A stretch of DNA of 59,607 nucleotides from Clostridiales bacterium (GCA_015055905.1 SVHI01000007.1:1-59607), one strand, 5' to 3'. Shown: positions 35,721 through 46,077, numbered from the stretch's first letter. Numbers and translations: made by a program. The notes: generated from the letters alone by a model not told the origin.

Positions 35721-36956
35721 ATGAAAGTTTGTGTGATTGGTGGTGGCGCTGCTGGAATGATGTGTGCCACAATGATTGCCAGAAAAGGTCATAGTGTTTC
35801 ATTGTTTGAAAAAAATGAAAAACTTGGCAAGAAGATTTATATTACTGGCAAGGGCAGATGTAATGTTACAAACGCGACTGTTGGCGATGACTTTTTGAAA
35901 AATGTTGTCAACGGCAGAAAGTTTGTTATGGGTGCGATAACAAGATTTAATTCAAACGACACAAAAGCGTTTTTTGAAGACCTTGGTGTTGAACTTAAAA
36001 TTGAAAGGGGAAACAGAGTGTTTCCTGCAAGCGATAAATCAAGCGACATAATTAAGGCAATGGAAAAGGCAATGAGATGGGCTGGTGTTGATGTTCACTT
36101 GTGCACACCTGTTTTGAAAGTGCTTGAAACTGACGGCGTTGTTAGTGGAATTGAAACAGAAGAAGGCAAACTTGATTTTGATGCTGTTGTTGTTGCAACT
36201 GGAGGTGTGAGTTATCCTTCAACAGGTTCAACTGGTGATGGCTATGAATTTGCAAAATCTGTTGGTCACACAATTGTCCAACCAAAGCCTGCACTTTGTG
36301 CGGTTATTTTGAAATCAAATGAACTTGTTGAACTTCAAGGCTTGAGTCTCAAGAATGTTAAACTTATTTCTAAGTGTGGCGACAAGACTGTTTATGAAAG
36401 CGAAATTGGTGAAATGCTGTTTACTCACAATGGAATTTCTGGACCTATTGTGCTTTCAACTTCAAGTATGATTAATAAGTTCAATATGAGCGATTTGAAA
36501 CTTTATATTGATTTTAAACCTGCTCTTTCTATAGACAGTTTATTAAACAGAATTGACAGAGATATTGTTGACCTTAAAGCGAAACAAGTTTCTAGTTTAC
36601 TCGAAGGATTTTTGCCAAAGTCGCTTGTTAAGATTTTTGCAGCAAGGCTTGGCGTTAAAACGGATTTTAAAGCAAATCAACTTGATAAAGAAAAACGCAA
36701 AAAACTTGCAAATTTGCTTAAAAATTTCGAAATGGTGCCAAAATCACTTGAAAATTTTGATTGTGCGATTGTTACTTCTGGTGGTATAACATTAAAAGAA
36801 ATCAATCCAAAATATATGAAGAGCAAACTTGTTCAAGGCTTATATTTCATTGGTGAGGTTCTTGATATTGATGCTATGACTGGTGGGTTTAACTTGCAAC
36901 TTGCGTTTTCAACTGCGGTGACTTGTAGTAGTGATTTTAAAGATTTAAGGAGTTAG
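35721..36956 (+). CDS. HI0933-family flavoprotein (NAD(P)/FAD-dependent oxidoreductase)
   Basis: VIGGGAAGMMCATMIARKGHSVSLFEKNEKLGKKIYITGKGRCNVTN. Confidence 0.95.
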   Translation: MKVCVIGGGAAGMMCATMIARKGHSVSLFEKNEKLGKKIYITGKGRCNVTNATVGDDFLKNVVNGRKFVMGAITRFNSNDTKAFFEDLGVELKIERGNRVFPASDKSSDIIKAMEKAMRWAGVDVHLCTPVLKVLETDGVVSGIETEEGKLDFDAVVVATGGVSYPSTGSTGDGYEFAKSVGHTIVQPKPALCAVILKSNELVELQGLSLKNVKLISKCGDKTVYESEIGEMLFTHNGISGPIVLSTSSMINKFNMSDLKLYIDFKPALSIDSLLNRIDRDIVDLKAKQVSSLLEGFLPKSLVKIFAARLGVKTDFKANQLDKEKRKKLANLLKNFEMVPKSLENFDCAIVTSGGITLKEINPKYMKSKLVQGLYFIGEVLDIDAMTGGFNLQLAFSTAVTCSSDFKDLRS

Positions 36957-36959
36957 TTT

Positions 36960-37595
36960 ATGTTAGTTTTATACGTAATAATTTTTGCAGTATTTATGAT
37001 TCCTGTGTGGCTTCATAGAGTAAAGATTATCAACAAGAAAAATATGCCAAAGAAAGGTGTGAAATGTATTGTTGCGAGCAATCACTTTTCAATTTGGGAC
37101 CCTATGATTTTTCACGTTAAGTTCTGGAGAAGATATAGAGCGCTTGCGAAAAAAGAATTGTTTAAAAACTGGCTCTTTACACTCGTTTTAAGAAGTCTTG
37201 CGGGAATTCCTGTAGACAGAGAAAAAATGAGTCCATCAACCTACAAAGAGGTTATGGCGGCGCTCGATAAAAACAAACAAGTTTTGATTTTCCCTGAAGG
37301 AACTAGAAACAAAACCGAAAGCGATGATATGCAAAACGCGAAAACTGGTGTTATTATTTTTGCGTCTAAAGCCGATGTTCCAATCGTTCCAGTTGTTATT
37401 TATAAAAAGCCAAGATTTTTTAGAAAGAACTATATGATTGTTGGTGAGCCATTTAAAGTTGAGGGCGAAAACCCAAAAAGACTCTCAAAAGAAGAGATTG
37501 AAAAGAACACTCAAATTTATATGAATAAAATGGCAAATTTAAGAAAACAACTTGATGAGATGATTGAAAACAAAAAGAAGAAAAAGCAAGCATAA
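36960..37595 (+). CDS. plsC: 1-acyl-sn-glycerol-3-phosphate acyltransferase
   Basis: ASNHFSIWDPM (here NHxxxxD), FPEGTRNKTE. Confidence 0.92.
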   Translation: MLVLYVIIFAVFMIPVWLHRVKIINKKNMPKKGVKCIVASNHFSIWDPMIFHVKFWRRYRALAKKELFKNWLFTLVLRSLAGIPVDREKMSPSTYKEVMAALDKNKQVLIFPEGTRNKTESDDMQNAKTGVIIFASKADVPIVPVVIYKKPRFFRKNYMIVGEPFKVEGENPKRLSKEEIEKNTQIYMNKMANLRKQLDEMIENKKKKKQA

Positions 37596-37603
37596 TAATA
37601 GCT

Positions 37604-37634
37604 AAAAACACCCTTAAAATAAGGGTGTTTTTTA
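37604..37634 (+). terminator. Rho-independent terminator
   Basis: ACACCCTTAAAATAAGGGTGTTTTTTATT. Confidence 0.85.
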
Positions 37635-37728
37635 TTGGAAATTTTTTCAAAAAATCTATTGAAAACTTGACTGTAAAATGTTATAATTTTATTACTAGAA
37701 ATACGGAAGAAAAGGGGGTAATAAAATT

Positions 37729-38580
37729 ATGAGAATTAAGAAATTTTTTAAGATTATTGCCTGCGTTTTAGCGATTGAATTAGTTTTGATATGTGTGTCG
37801 ATTGCCGTTGAAAATCCTAAGTTTTTTAAAGGCAAAAACGGAAACGCTGAACAAACTAGTTCGCCAAGTATCGAACTGGTTGTTGATGACAAAACCGCCA
37901 CCGAAAGTGACGATGGAAAAACAGAAAATATTGATGTTGATTATGACATTGAAACTGCACTTGATATTGAACTTACTGGTTCGTATTTAGATGTTTATAA
38001 AAAATCTGTTGCGGGTCTTGGTGATTCGGCAGCAGACCTCAATAGAAGACTTGTTGCAAAGATTGGTTTGCAAATTCTTCAATCAAAAGTTATTAAATAT
38101 GAAAACGAACTCCACTTTTATAGTTTGTCATATTCAAATAGTGGTGGGGCTGCAGGTGCAGTTTATTATGACCTTGAAGACTGCATTGAAAGAATCAATA
38201 ACGGAGAGAGAATTTACACTGACTGCTTTGGCTTTGTGAGACTCACATATTCGATTGCTTGCTATACAATCAATAATTCAAACCCAGCAAGCGTTGCAAA
38301 AATGAGTGAACTCTATGGCTATAAAGGTGCATATACTGGGGCTAGCATCACATCAGTTGATAAACTTTCTTGCGGAAATGTTATTTATGACAGACTCACT
38401 GGAACTGGCTCAACAAAAAATAGACACGTTGCGATTTTCCTATATGAAGAAAACGGCGATGTAATTTATATGGACCAAAGCCGTGTGTTTAGTGGAGAGC
38501 ATAGAGAAGGTTCATACATTTATAGCGCGCCAAGTTCAAGGGCTTATAAATTTAACACTTATAAAGAATATTGCGTATAA
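37729..38580 (+). CDS. secreted/membrane-anchored NlpC/P60-like cysteine peptidase
   Basis: N-terminal TM; YTDCFGFVRLTY (Cys motif) and NRHVAIFLYEENGDVIYMDQS (His motif). Confidence 0.65.
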   Translation: MRIKKFFKIIACVLAIELVLICVSIAVENPKFFKGKNGNAEQTSSPSIELVVDDKTATESDDGKTENIDVDYDIETALDIELTGSYLDVYKKSVAGLGDSAADLNRRLVAKIGLQILQSKVIKYENELHFYSLSYSNSGGAAGAVYYDLEDCIERINNGERIYTDCFGFVRLTYSIACYTINNSNPASVAKMSELYGYKGAYTGASITSVDKLSCGNVIYDRLTGTGSTKNRHVAIFLYEENGDVIYMDQSRVFSGEHREGSYIYSAPSSRAYKFNTYKEYCV

Positions 38581-38586
38581 TAAAGA

Positions 38587-38612
38587 TGCTGGAAACGGCA
38601 TCTTTTTTTGCG
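38587..38612 (+). terminator. Rho-independent terminator
   Basis: GATGCTGGAAACGGCATCTTTTTTT. Confidence 0.65.
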
Positions 38613-38683
38613 AGAACAAAAAATAAATATTACAAAAAACTTGTGTTATTTTCGTTTGGTGTTATAATAGTTAATGTTTAGAT

Positions 38684-38759
38684 GCTGATGTAGCACAGTT
38701 GGTAGTGCAACTGATTCGTAATCAGTAGGTCAGGGGTTCGAGTCCCCTCATCAGCTCCA
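38684..38759 (+). tRNA. tRNA-Thr (anticodon CGT), CCA encoded
   Basis: GCTGATG/CATCAGC acceptor stem, ACTGA-TTCGTAA-TCAGT anticodon arm, GGTTCGAGTCC T-arm, TCCA end. Confidence 0.95.
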
Positions 38760-38780
38760 TAATATTAAAATGAGGTTTCT

Positions 38781-38948
38781 ATGGGATTCTTTGGAAATTT
38801 GTTTGATATGTTGTTTGGAATGAAAGTTTATGATAATTGCACCAAACAAGAAGAAATGACTGAAGAGGAAGAAGAGGAAACTTTGTTATATTTGAATATG
38901 CAAATGGATAAGAAATTAGAGAATATGGATAAAAAGAAGGACAAGTGA
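38781..38948 (+). CDS. small hypothetical protein (55 aa, acidic)
   Basis: ORF MGFFGNLFDMLFGMKVYDNCTKQEEMTEEEEEETLLYLNMQMDKKLENMDKKKDK with GAGG RBS; missing from the supplied ORF track. Confidence 0.5.
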   Translation: MGFFGNLFDMLFGMKVYDNCTKQEEMTEEEEEETLLYLNMQMDKKLENMDKKKDK

Positions 38949-39021
38949 TTGTTCTTTTTTTATTTGATATTGAAAATAGGGTTTATTTGTGATATATTGG
39001 TTGGCGAAAAGAGGATAAATT

Positions 39022-39519
39022 ATGATTTATAGAATTCCAAGAGCAGACAGCAATGACGCTTATGATTTGAAACTCATTGACAAAAACGGAAACTCGTTTG
39101 TTATGCACTTTGCTGGGAATATGGACTTATACTGGGTTGTTGATGACCATAGAAAATGTATGAACTTTTATGTGGACAAAAATGACGAGTTTTTATATTC
39201 AGTGTTTGAAAAGTTGTTTGAAGACATAAAAAAGAACGATACTGGCTACAAAAAGAGTGTTGAGGGAAATGTGTTTTCGTTTATTAGTGAAGACTATCAC
39301 GAAGACGATGCAAATATGCTTCAAATTGAAAAGAAAGAAGGCGAGTTTGAAATTAGGTTTGTTAAAAACTTTTCGCCAAACCTTCCACTAATTTCAAAGA
39401 TGTGCCAGATTTGTTTCTGCAATTCTGGAAGTAGAGTTCCAAACATTGAAAGACAATTTATGCTTATGTTTATTGACCTTTCTAGATATAACGACGCGGT
39501 TGAAATAGAAAAAGAATAG
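39022..39519 (+). CDS. hypothetical protein (165 aa)
   Basis: ORF with GAGG RBS, followed by terminator. Confidence 0.75.
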   Translation: MIYRIPRADSNDAYDLKLIDKNGNSFVMHFAGNMDLYWVVDDHRKCMNFYVDKNDEFLYSVFEKLFEDIKKNDTGYKKSVEGNVFSFISEDYHEDDANMLQIEKKEGEFEIRFVKNFSPNLPLISKMCQICFCNSGSRVPNIERQFMLMFIDLSRYNDAVEIEKE

Positions 39520-39520
39520 A

Positions 39521-39547
39521 GACACCAAATAGTTGGTGTTTTTTTCA
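39521..39547 (+). terminator. Rho-independent terminator
   Basis: ACACCAAATAGTTGGTGTTTTTTT. Confidence 0.8.
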
Positions 39548-39579
39548 TAGATTTGATAAAATAGAGAAAGAGAAGGTTA

Positions 39580-40086
39580 TTGAAGATTATGGAAAAATGG
39601 GATTTGTATGATAAAGATTTTAATAAGTTAGAAAAAATCGCTTATCGTGGTGACAGGCTTGCTGATGATGAGTATCACTTGGTTGTTAATGCGTGGATAG
39701 TAAACGATGAAAACAAATTTTTAATAACACAAAGGGCTCCAAATAAGGCTCACCCAAGAATGTGGGAGTGCACGGGTGGTTCTGCACTTTTTGGTGAGAG
39801 TGATATTGATGCTTGCATAAGAGAAATAAAGGAAGAACTGGGCATTGATATTGATGCAAATAGTGCTAAGTTCTTGGGGACGGCGCATAGATATTATGAG
39901 GGTTGTCCTGACATATTGAGAGTGTATTTGTTTAAAGATAACACTCCGTTTGAAAAGATTAAGATTCAAGAAGAGGAAGTTATGGCGGCGATGTGGGCGA
40001 CAAAAGAAGAAATCTTAAATCTTATTGAAGAGGGGAAGTTTGAGGCAAACCCATATTTAAATGAGGCTATAGACACAAAAATTTAA
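39580..40086 (+). CDS. NUDIX hydrolase
   Basis: GGSALFGESDIDACIREIKEELGI Nudix box. Confidence 0.92.
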   Translation: MKIMEKWDLYDKDFNKLEKIAYRGDRLADDEYHLVVNAWIVNDENKFLITQRAPNKAHPRMWECTGGSALFGESDIDACIREIKEELGIDIDANSAKFLGTAHRYYEGCPDILRVYLFKDNTPFEKIKIQEEEVMAAMWATKEEILNLIEEGKFEANPYLNEAIDTKI

Positions 40087-40151
40087 AACGGACCTGCAAT
40101 TTCTTGCGGGGTTAAATGGTTTGTGATATAGTTTGATGGTTAGGAGATGTT

Positions 40152-41414
40152 ATGAGAAAACAGACTAAGACTTATGATAATGGCTTGCAACTAATTTTAG
40201 AGAGAAACGAAAAACAGGTTGTGAGTGTTGATATATTATTTTCGGTGGGTTCACAAGATGAAAATCAAGGCGAACTTGGCTTTGCCCATTTTATTGAGCA
40301 TATGATGTTTAAGGGGACAAAGGATATGTCTGCCGAAGACATTATGGATAAACTCACATTTTATGGTGCAGATTTTAATGCGTTTACTTCAAAGACTACA
40401 ACCAAATATGTGTTTAAGTGTTTGGCTGAGAATTTTGAAGAGTGTTTTAAAATTTATGCCGATATGATTTTGAATCCTGAGTTTAAAAAGGAAGAACTTG
40501 ACCGCGAAAGACAGGTTGTTATTGAAGAAATGAAACGCAGTGACGACGAGCCTCTTGATGTTTTGTATCGCAGGACTATGGAAAACTATTTTGCAGGGCT
40601 TTCTTTTGCGCACGATGAACTTGGAACTGAAGAAATAATCGAAAATGTTTCAAGAGAAAAACTTTTGGAGTTTAAAAATAGATTCTATAAAGCAGAAAAC
40701 TGCGTGATTTCGGTGGCGGGTGATATTGACTTTGAAGAACTTGACCGAATTGTGAATGAAAACATTGTGCGTTTCTTTGATTATAAGGCTGAAAAACACA
40801 AGGTTTCATTTGAGCCATTTGACATTAACATTTCAAAAAAATATGACATTGTTGAGCGTGATGACAATCAAGCGAATGTTTGCATACACATCAAGTCTGT
40901 TCCAAGCGGAGACAAAGACAAGTATGTTTCAAACCTTTATGCTAGCATTTTGGGTAATTCACAAAACTCAAGACTTTTTAAAATTATTCGCGAGAAACTT
41001 GGGCTTGTTTACACAATTTATGCATACAATGAAGTTGGGGTGCGTTCAGGCGAACTTTTGATTGTGTTTGGAACTAGACCAAAAAATGTTAAGCTTGCGA
41101 TGGCTGAAATAAGAAAGGTTATTGATGACCTTGCAGAAAATGGAATAACCGAAGAGGAACTTGAAAGAACAATTAACTGGAAAAAAGCGGGAATTGCTTT
41201 TGGTATGGAAACAAACAGCAACCTTGCAGATGTGAACTGCGTGCACTTGCATCTATACAACGAAATCTTTGACGAAAACAAACGCATCAAAAAAATTGAA
41301 GCGGTGACAGTGGAGGCTGTAAATGAATTTGCAAAACGCATTGCAAATGAAACCGAGTTTAATGTTGTTGCTGTTGGAAAAGGTCTAAAAATAGAAGATT
41401 TGAAACAATTTTAG
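40152..41414 (+). CDS. M16 family zinc metallopeptidase
   Basis: GFAHFIEHMMFKGT inverted zinc motif (HxxEH). Confidence 0.93.
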   Translation: MRKQTKTYDNGLQLILERNEKQVVSVDILFSVGSQDENQGELGFAHFIEHMMFKGTKDMSAEDIMDKLTFYGADFNAFTSKTTTKYVFKCLAENFEECFKIYADMILNPEFKKEELDRERQVVIEEMKRSDDEPLDVLYRRTMENYFAGLSFAHDELGTEEIIENVSREKLLEFKNRFYKAENCVISVAGDIDFEELDRIVNENIVRFFDYKAEKHKVSFEPFDINISKKYDIVERDDNQANVCIHIKSVPSGDKDKYVSNLYASILGNSQNSRLFKIIREKLGLVYTIYAYNEVGVRSGELLIVFGTRPKNVKLAMAEIRKVIDDLAENGITEEELERTINWKKAGIAFGMETNSNLADVNCVHLHLYNEIFDENKRIKKIEAVTVEAVNEFAKRIANETEFNVVAVGKGLKIEDLKQF

Positions 41415-41463
41415 ATAAGTTGTATACAAATTTATAAAACAATGAAATATTGTCACTAACTTG

Positions 41464-41492
41464 TTGACAATATTTTTTTTTGAGATTATATT
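41464..41492 (+). promoter_or_regulatory. htpG promoter
   Basis: TTGACA-17 bp-TATATT. Confidence 0.8.
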
Positions 41493-41493
41493 A

Positions 41494-41520
41494 TTAGCAG
41501 TTGGCAACGAAGAGTGCTAA
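41494..41520 (+). promoter_or_regulatory. CIRCE-like operator (HrcA site) upstream of htpG
   Basis: TTAGCAGTT-N9-GAGTGCTAA vs consensus TTAGCACTC-N9-GAGTGCTAA (16/18). Confidence 0.85.
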
Positions 41521-41547
41521 CTTTCAATTAACTAAAAGAGGTAGACA

Positions 41548-43416
41548 ATGAAAAGTTTTAAGACCGAATCTAAACGTGTTTTAGATTTAATGATTAACTC
41601 AATTTATACACACAAAGAAATCTTTTTAAGAGAACTTATATCAAACTGTTCAGACGCTATTGACAAGCTTTATTATAAGAGTTTGTCTGAAAACATTGGT
41701 TTGAATCGTGGCGATTTTGATATTAAAATTAAAGCAGACAAAGAAAACAGAATTTTGACCATTTCAGACAATGGTATTGGAATGACTGCTGAAGAACTTG
41801 AAAACAATCTTGGAACTATTGCAAAGAGTGGCTCGCTTGCATTTAAAAAAGACAATGAAAAGAAAGAAGACATTGACATTATTGGTCAATTTGGTGTTGG
41901 TTTCTATTCAGTGTTTATGATTGGTGAAAAGGTTGAAGTGCTCTCAAAAGCATACGGGGCAAAAGAGGCTAATGTTTGGGTAAGCAGTGGCGCAGAAGGC
42001 TATGAAGTTAAGCCTGCTGACAAAGACACAAACGGAACAGACATTATTATTTATTTAAAGCCTGACACAGACGACGAGAGACTCAGTGAATATCTTGAAT
42101 ATTACAAACTTAGAGAACTTATTAAAAGATATTCTGACTATATTCGTTATCCAATTAAACTTGAAACGGAAGTTCCTGTTGCAAGCGAAGATGAGGGCGA
42201 AAAGAAAATTGAAACAGCAAAGACTTGGGAAACAATCAACTCAATGGTTCCTATGTGGAAAAAACCAAAGAGTGAACTTAAAGACGAAGACTATAACCAG
42301 TTCTATAAAGATATGTTCTATGACATTGATGACCCATTTATGCACTTGCATTATTCAGTTGAAGGTTTGGTGGAATATAAAGCGCTTTTGTATATCCCTA
42401 AAAAGTGTCCAGAAGCGTTCTTCTCAAAATATTTTGAAAGAGGTTTGAAACTCTATTCAAATGGCGTGCTTATTATGGATAAGTGCAAAGACCTCATTCC
42501 TGAATATTTTGGCTTTGTTCAAGGTTTGGTTGACTGTGAACTTTCGCTTAATATTTCTCGTGAGACTGTTCAACACGACCGTGCACTTCAAAAGATTGCA
42601 TCAAACATTGAAAAACAAATTAGAAAAGAACTTATGAACCTTTTGGAAACTGACAGAGAAAAATATAACAAGTTCTATGAAAACTTTGGCTTGCAACTCA
42701 AGGTTGGAATTTATAATAACTGGGGTATGGATAAAGACAAACTTCAAGACTTTATTATGTATTATTCAGTTAAACAAGACAAACTTGTGACATTCAAAGA
42801 ATATGTTGCGGCAATGCCAGAAGACCAAAAGTTTATCTATTACGGCGCTGGAAACAATATTTTGAGCGTAAAGAAAATGCCTCAGGTTGAAAAGGTTTTA
42901 GACAAAGGCTATGATGTTTTGTGTATGACCGATAACGTTGATGAATTTGCAATCAAGTATATTATGAACTATGACGGCAAAGAGTTTAAGAACGTAACTG
43001 ACGGCGACAATGGAATTGACAGCGAAGAAGAGACTGTTAGTGATGACGAAAAGCCAGTTTTGGAGTTTTTGAAAGAAGCATTGAACGGCGAAGTTTTTGA
43101 AGTTAAATTCTCTAAAAATCTTGGTTCACACCCAGTTTGTCTCTTGGCTCAAGGCGAAGTTTCAATCGAAATGGAAAAGGTGTTTAGAAATATGCCAAAT
43201 GCTGGTGTAAACCAAGACATTCGTGCAAAAAAAGTGTTGCAAATCAATCGCGAACACAAGATTTTTGATAAAATTAAGGCACTTTATGAGAGCGACAAAG
43301 ATGCTCTTAAGGAAGTTGCTGGAGTTCTTCTTGACGAGGCGAAACTTATTGAAGGTCTTCCTATTGATGACCCAACAAGATTTGTTGAACTTGCAACAAA
43401 GTATATGGCAGAATAA
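41548..43416 (+). CDS. htpG: molecular chaperone HtpG (Hsp90)
   Basis: ELISNCSDAIDKLYY; DNGIGMTAEEL; GQFGVGFYSVFMI. Confidence 0.97.
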   Translation: MKSFKTESKRVLDLMINSIYTHKEIFLRELISNCSDAIDKLYYKSLSENIGLNRGDFDIKIKADKENRILTISDNGIGMTAEELENNLGTIAKSGSLAFKKDNEKKEDIDIIGQFGVGFYSVFMIGEKVEVLSKAYGAKEANVWVSSGAEGYEVKPADKDTNGTDIIIYLKPDTDDERLSEYLEYYKLRELIKRYSDYIRYPIKLETEVPVASEDEGEKKIETAKTWETINSMVPMWKKPKSELKDEDYNQFYKDMFYDIDDPFMHLHYSVEGLVEYKALLYIPKKCPEAFFSKYFERGLKLYSNGVLIMDKCKDLIPEYFGFVQGLVDCELSLNISRETVQHDRALQKIASNIEKQIRKELMNLLETDREKYNKFYENFGLQLKVGIYNNWGMDKDKLQDFIMYYSVKQDKLVTFKEYVAAMPEDQKFIYYGAGNNILSVKKMPQVEKVLDKGYDVLCMTDNVDEFAIKYIMNYDGKEFKNVTDGDNGIDSEEETVSDDEKPVLEFLKEALNGEVFEVKFSKNLGSHPVCLLAQGEVSIEMEKVFRNMPNAGVNQDIRAKKVLQINREHKIFDKIKALYESDKDALKEVAGVLLDEAKLIEGLPIDDPTRFVELATKYMAE

Positions 43417-43423
43417 AATTTTG

Positions 43424-43455
43424 ACACAATCTAGGCTTTCTAGATTGTGTTTTTT
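43424..43455 (+). terminator. Rho-independent terminator
   Basis: ACAATCTAG-GCTTT-CTAGATTGT GTTTTTTT. Confidence 0.85.
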
Positions 43456-43514
43456 TGTGGCAAAAATAGAAAATGTTTGCAAAAAACAAGGCTTTGTATT
43501 ATATTATACTTGTA

Positions 43515-43973
43515 ATGAAGGTAAATATTGTTTGCGTAGGCAAGATTAAAGAAAAGTTTTTTACTGATGCGATTGGAGAGTATGAAAAAAGGCTCTCTCG
43601 TTTTTGCACGCTCTCAATTATTGAAGTTCCAGAGGCTACAAAGTTCACAAATCTTGAACAAAAATCTAGTCTTGAAGGTGAACTTTTGCTTGGCAAGGCT
43701 AGCGGTGTTATTGTCGCACTTGACGGACGTGGCAAGGAACTTTCAAGCCCAGAAATTGCAAAGTTTATTGAAGAGAAAAAGGTTTCAGGCTTAAGCGTGA
43801 TTTCGTTTATTATTGGCGGTTCAAACGGATTGTCAAAGGCGGTTTTAGATAAGGCTGACCTTATTTTGTCATTTGGAAAAATCACATTTCCGCATCAACT
43901 TTTCAGGGTTGTTTTGGCGGAGCAAATTTATAGGGCATTCACAATAATTGATGGTTTGCCTTATCACAAATAA
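43515..43973 (+). CDS. rlmH: 23S rRNA (pseudouridine1915-N3)-methyltransferase RlmH
   Basis: GKIKEKFFTDAIGEYEKRLSRF; FIIGGSNGLSKAV; FPHQLFRVVLAEQIYRAFTIIDGLPYHK. Confidence 0.95.
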   Translation: MKVNIVCVGKIKEKFFTDAIGEYEKRLSRFCTLSIIEVPEATKFTNLEQKSSLEGELLLGKASGVIVALDGRGKELSSPEIAKFIEEKKVSGLSVISFIIGGSNGLSKAVLDKADLILSFGKITFPHQLFRVVLAEQIYRAFTIIDGLPYHK

Positions 43974-43983
43974 AGGGGCATAT

Positions 43984-46077
43984 ATGGATTATAAATTTAA
44001 GTTGTCTAGAATTCATTGTGCCGGTTGTGCATTGGCACTTGAAGAAAACATTAACGAGATTGAGGGCGTTTCGGCACAAATCAATTTTGTTACTAGACAT
44101 ATCAAAATAAAAATTGATACTGAAAATCCAGCAGAAACACTCACTGCTGTTAAAATTACTATTTCAAAGTTTGACCATTCAATCGAGTTGTTGGACGCAG
44201 AAGATGAAGACGCTGACGAAAAAAGAGAGAAACTTGAAAGAGTCACAAATATTGCGAGATTTTCGGTTTCGCTAATACTACTTATTGTTGGGTTCTTGTT
44301 AGAGGTTTCTTGGGTTAAGATTTTGTTCTGCGCGGTTGCGTATTTTTTGGCGGCTTATGATGTTTTGTGGGGCGCAATCCTAAACGTTAAAAACAAAAAC
44401 ATCTTTGATGAAAAACTCTTGATGAGCATTGCATCGCTCGGTGCGTTTGTGATTGGCGAGTTTGTTGAGGCTGTGTTTGTTATGCTGCTTTTTGGCGTAG
44501 GTGAGATTTTAGAAAACCTTGCTGTTGACCGCTCAAAGCATAGAATTAAATCAATTTTGGACATTCGTCAGCCTTACGCGAATCTTTATGACGGCGAAAA
44601 CACCACACAAGTTGAAATTGACAAGATTGCCGTTGGCGATTTTATTATTGTTAAGCCTGGCGAAAAAGTTCCACTTGATGGTGTGATTATTGAAGGAACA
44701 TCGCACTTAGATGTGTCTGCCTTGACTGGCGAAACAAAAGAAAGGGTTGTGACAAATGGTGACAAGGTTCTTTCTGGTTCAATAAACGGCTCTAGTGTTT
44801 TGAAAATCAAGGTGACATCACTTGCAAAAGACAGCACTGTTTCAAGAATTATTGATATGGTTCAAAATGCGACTGAAACAAAGGCAAAGTCTGAAAAGTT
44901 TATTTCAAAGTTTTCAAAAATTTACACTCCTGTGGTTCTTGGTGCTGCGGTGTTCTTGGCGTTTATTCCACCAATTTTTAGTGGATATGCAAACTTTTTA
45001 GATTATGCATATAGAGCGCTTTGCTTTTTGGTTGTGTCTTGTCCTTGCGCGCTAGTAATTTCAGTTCCGCTCACATATTTTGCGGGCATTGGTGCACTTT
45101 CAAGAGCGGGCGTCTTGGTTAAAGGTGCAAACTATATTGAGGTTCTTTCAAAAGTTGATTCAGTTATTTTTGACAAAACTGGAACGCTCACCAAAGGCGA
45201 GTTTGAAGTTACTGAAATTTATGCAAACGGAGAGCACACTGAAGACGAAGTTGTTGAACTTGTGGCTTATGCGGAAAACTTTTCAAACCACAAGATTGCA
45301 AGGTCCGTAAAAAAATATTACAAAGAAAAGTTTTCTAAAAAACCAATCAATATGGCTTGGATTGAGGACTATGAAGAGATTGCTGGAAAGGGTATAAAAG
45401 CCACAATCTTTATGTCGCCAACACTAGTTGGAAATGCAAAGCTATTAAAAGAAAACGAGATTCGTTTTGTTGAAGTCAGCAAGCCTGGAACGGTTCTTTA
45501 TGTTGCAAGCGGTGACGAATTCGTTGGATATGTTGTGATTGAAGACACCCTTAAGCCTGATTCAAAGAGAGGTGTTCAAGAACTAAAAAATATTGGAATT
45601 AAGAGAGTTTCGCTTTCAACTGGCGACGAAACTAATGTTGCAAAGGCGATTTCTGCAAAAATTGGCTTAAATAATTTCTATGCGGACTTGCTACCTGAAG
45701 ACAAAGTGGCTATAATAGAAAAGGAAATCGAAAGCAAAAAGACTGTTGCTTTTGTTGGTGACGGCATTAATGACGCGCCATCACTTGCTAAAGCAAACGT
45801 TGGAATTTCGATGGGTGGGTTTGGAAGCGATGTTGCGATTGAAGCGTCAGACGTTGTTGTTATGACTGACGAGCCAAGCAAAGTTGCGACCGCCATCAAA
45901 AAATCGAAAAGAATTCACAAAATTGCAACGCAAAACATTGTTGGTGCAATAGCAATCAAAGCCATAGTTTTGGGGCTGGTTGGATTTAACCTTGCTGGAA
46001 TGTGGCTTGCGGTGTTTGCGGACGTTGGTGTGAGTTTGCTTGCGGTGCTAAATGCACTTAGGGCGATGTTAAAATAA
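43984..46077 (+). CDS. heavy-metal translocating P-type ATPase (Zn/Cd type)
   Basis: HCAGCA metal-binding motif; SCPCALVIS; DKTGTLTKG; GDGINDAPSLA. Confidence 0.95.
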   Translation: MDYKFKLSRIHCAGCALALEENINEIEGVSAQINFVTRHIKIKIDTENPAETLTAVKITISKFDHSIELLDAEDEDADEKREKLERVTNIARFSVSLILLIVGFLLEVSWVKILFCAVAYFLAAYDVLWGAILNVKNKNIFDEKLLMSIASLGAFVIGEFVEAVFVMLLFGVGEILENLAVDRSKHRIKSILDIRQPYANLYDGENTTQVEIDKIAVGDFIIVKPGEKVPLDGVIIEGTSHLDVSALTGETKERVVTNGDKVLSGSINGSSVLKIKVTSLAKDSTVSRIIDMVQNATETKAKSEKFISKFSKIYTPVVLGAAVFLAFIPPIFSGYANFLDYAYRALCFLVVSCPCALVISVPLTYFAGIGALSRAGVLVKGANYIEVLSKVDSVIFDKTGTLTKGEFEVTEIYANGEHTEDEVVELVAYAENFSNHKIARSVKKYYKEKFSKKPINMAWIEDYEEIAGKGIKATIFMSPTLVGNAKLLKENEIRFVEVSKPGTVLYVASGDEFVGYVVIEDTLKPDSKRGVQELKNIGIKRVSLSTGDETNVAKAISAKIGLNNFYADLLPEDKVAIIEKEIESKKTVAFVGDGINDAPSLAKANVGISMGGFGSDVAIEASDVVVMTDEPSKVATAIKKSKRIHKIATQNIVGAIAIKAIVLGLVGFNLAGMWLAVFADVGVSLLAVLNALRAMLK

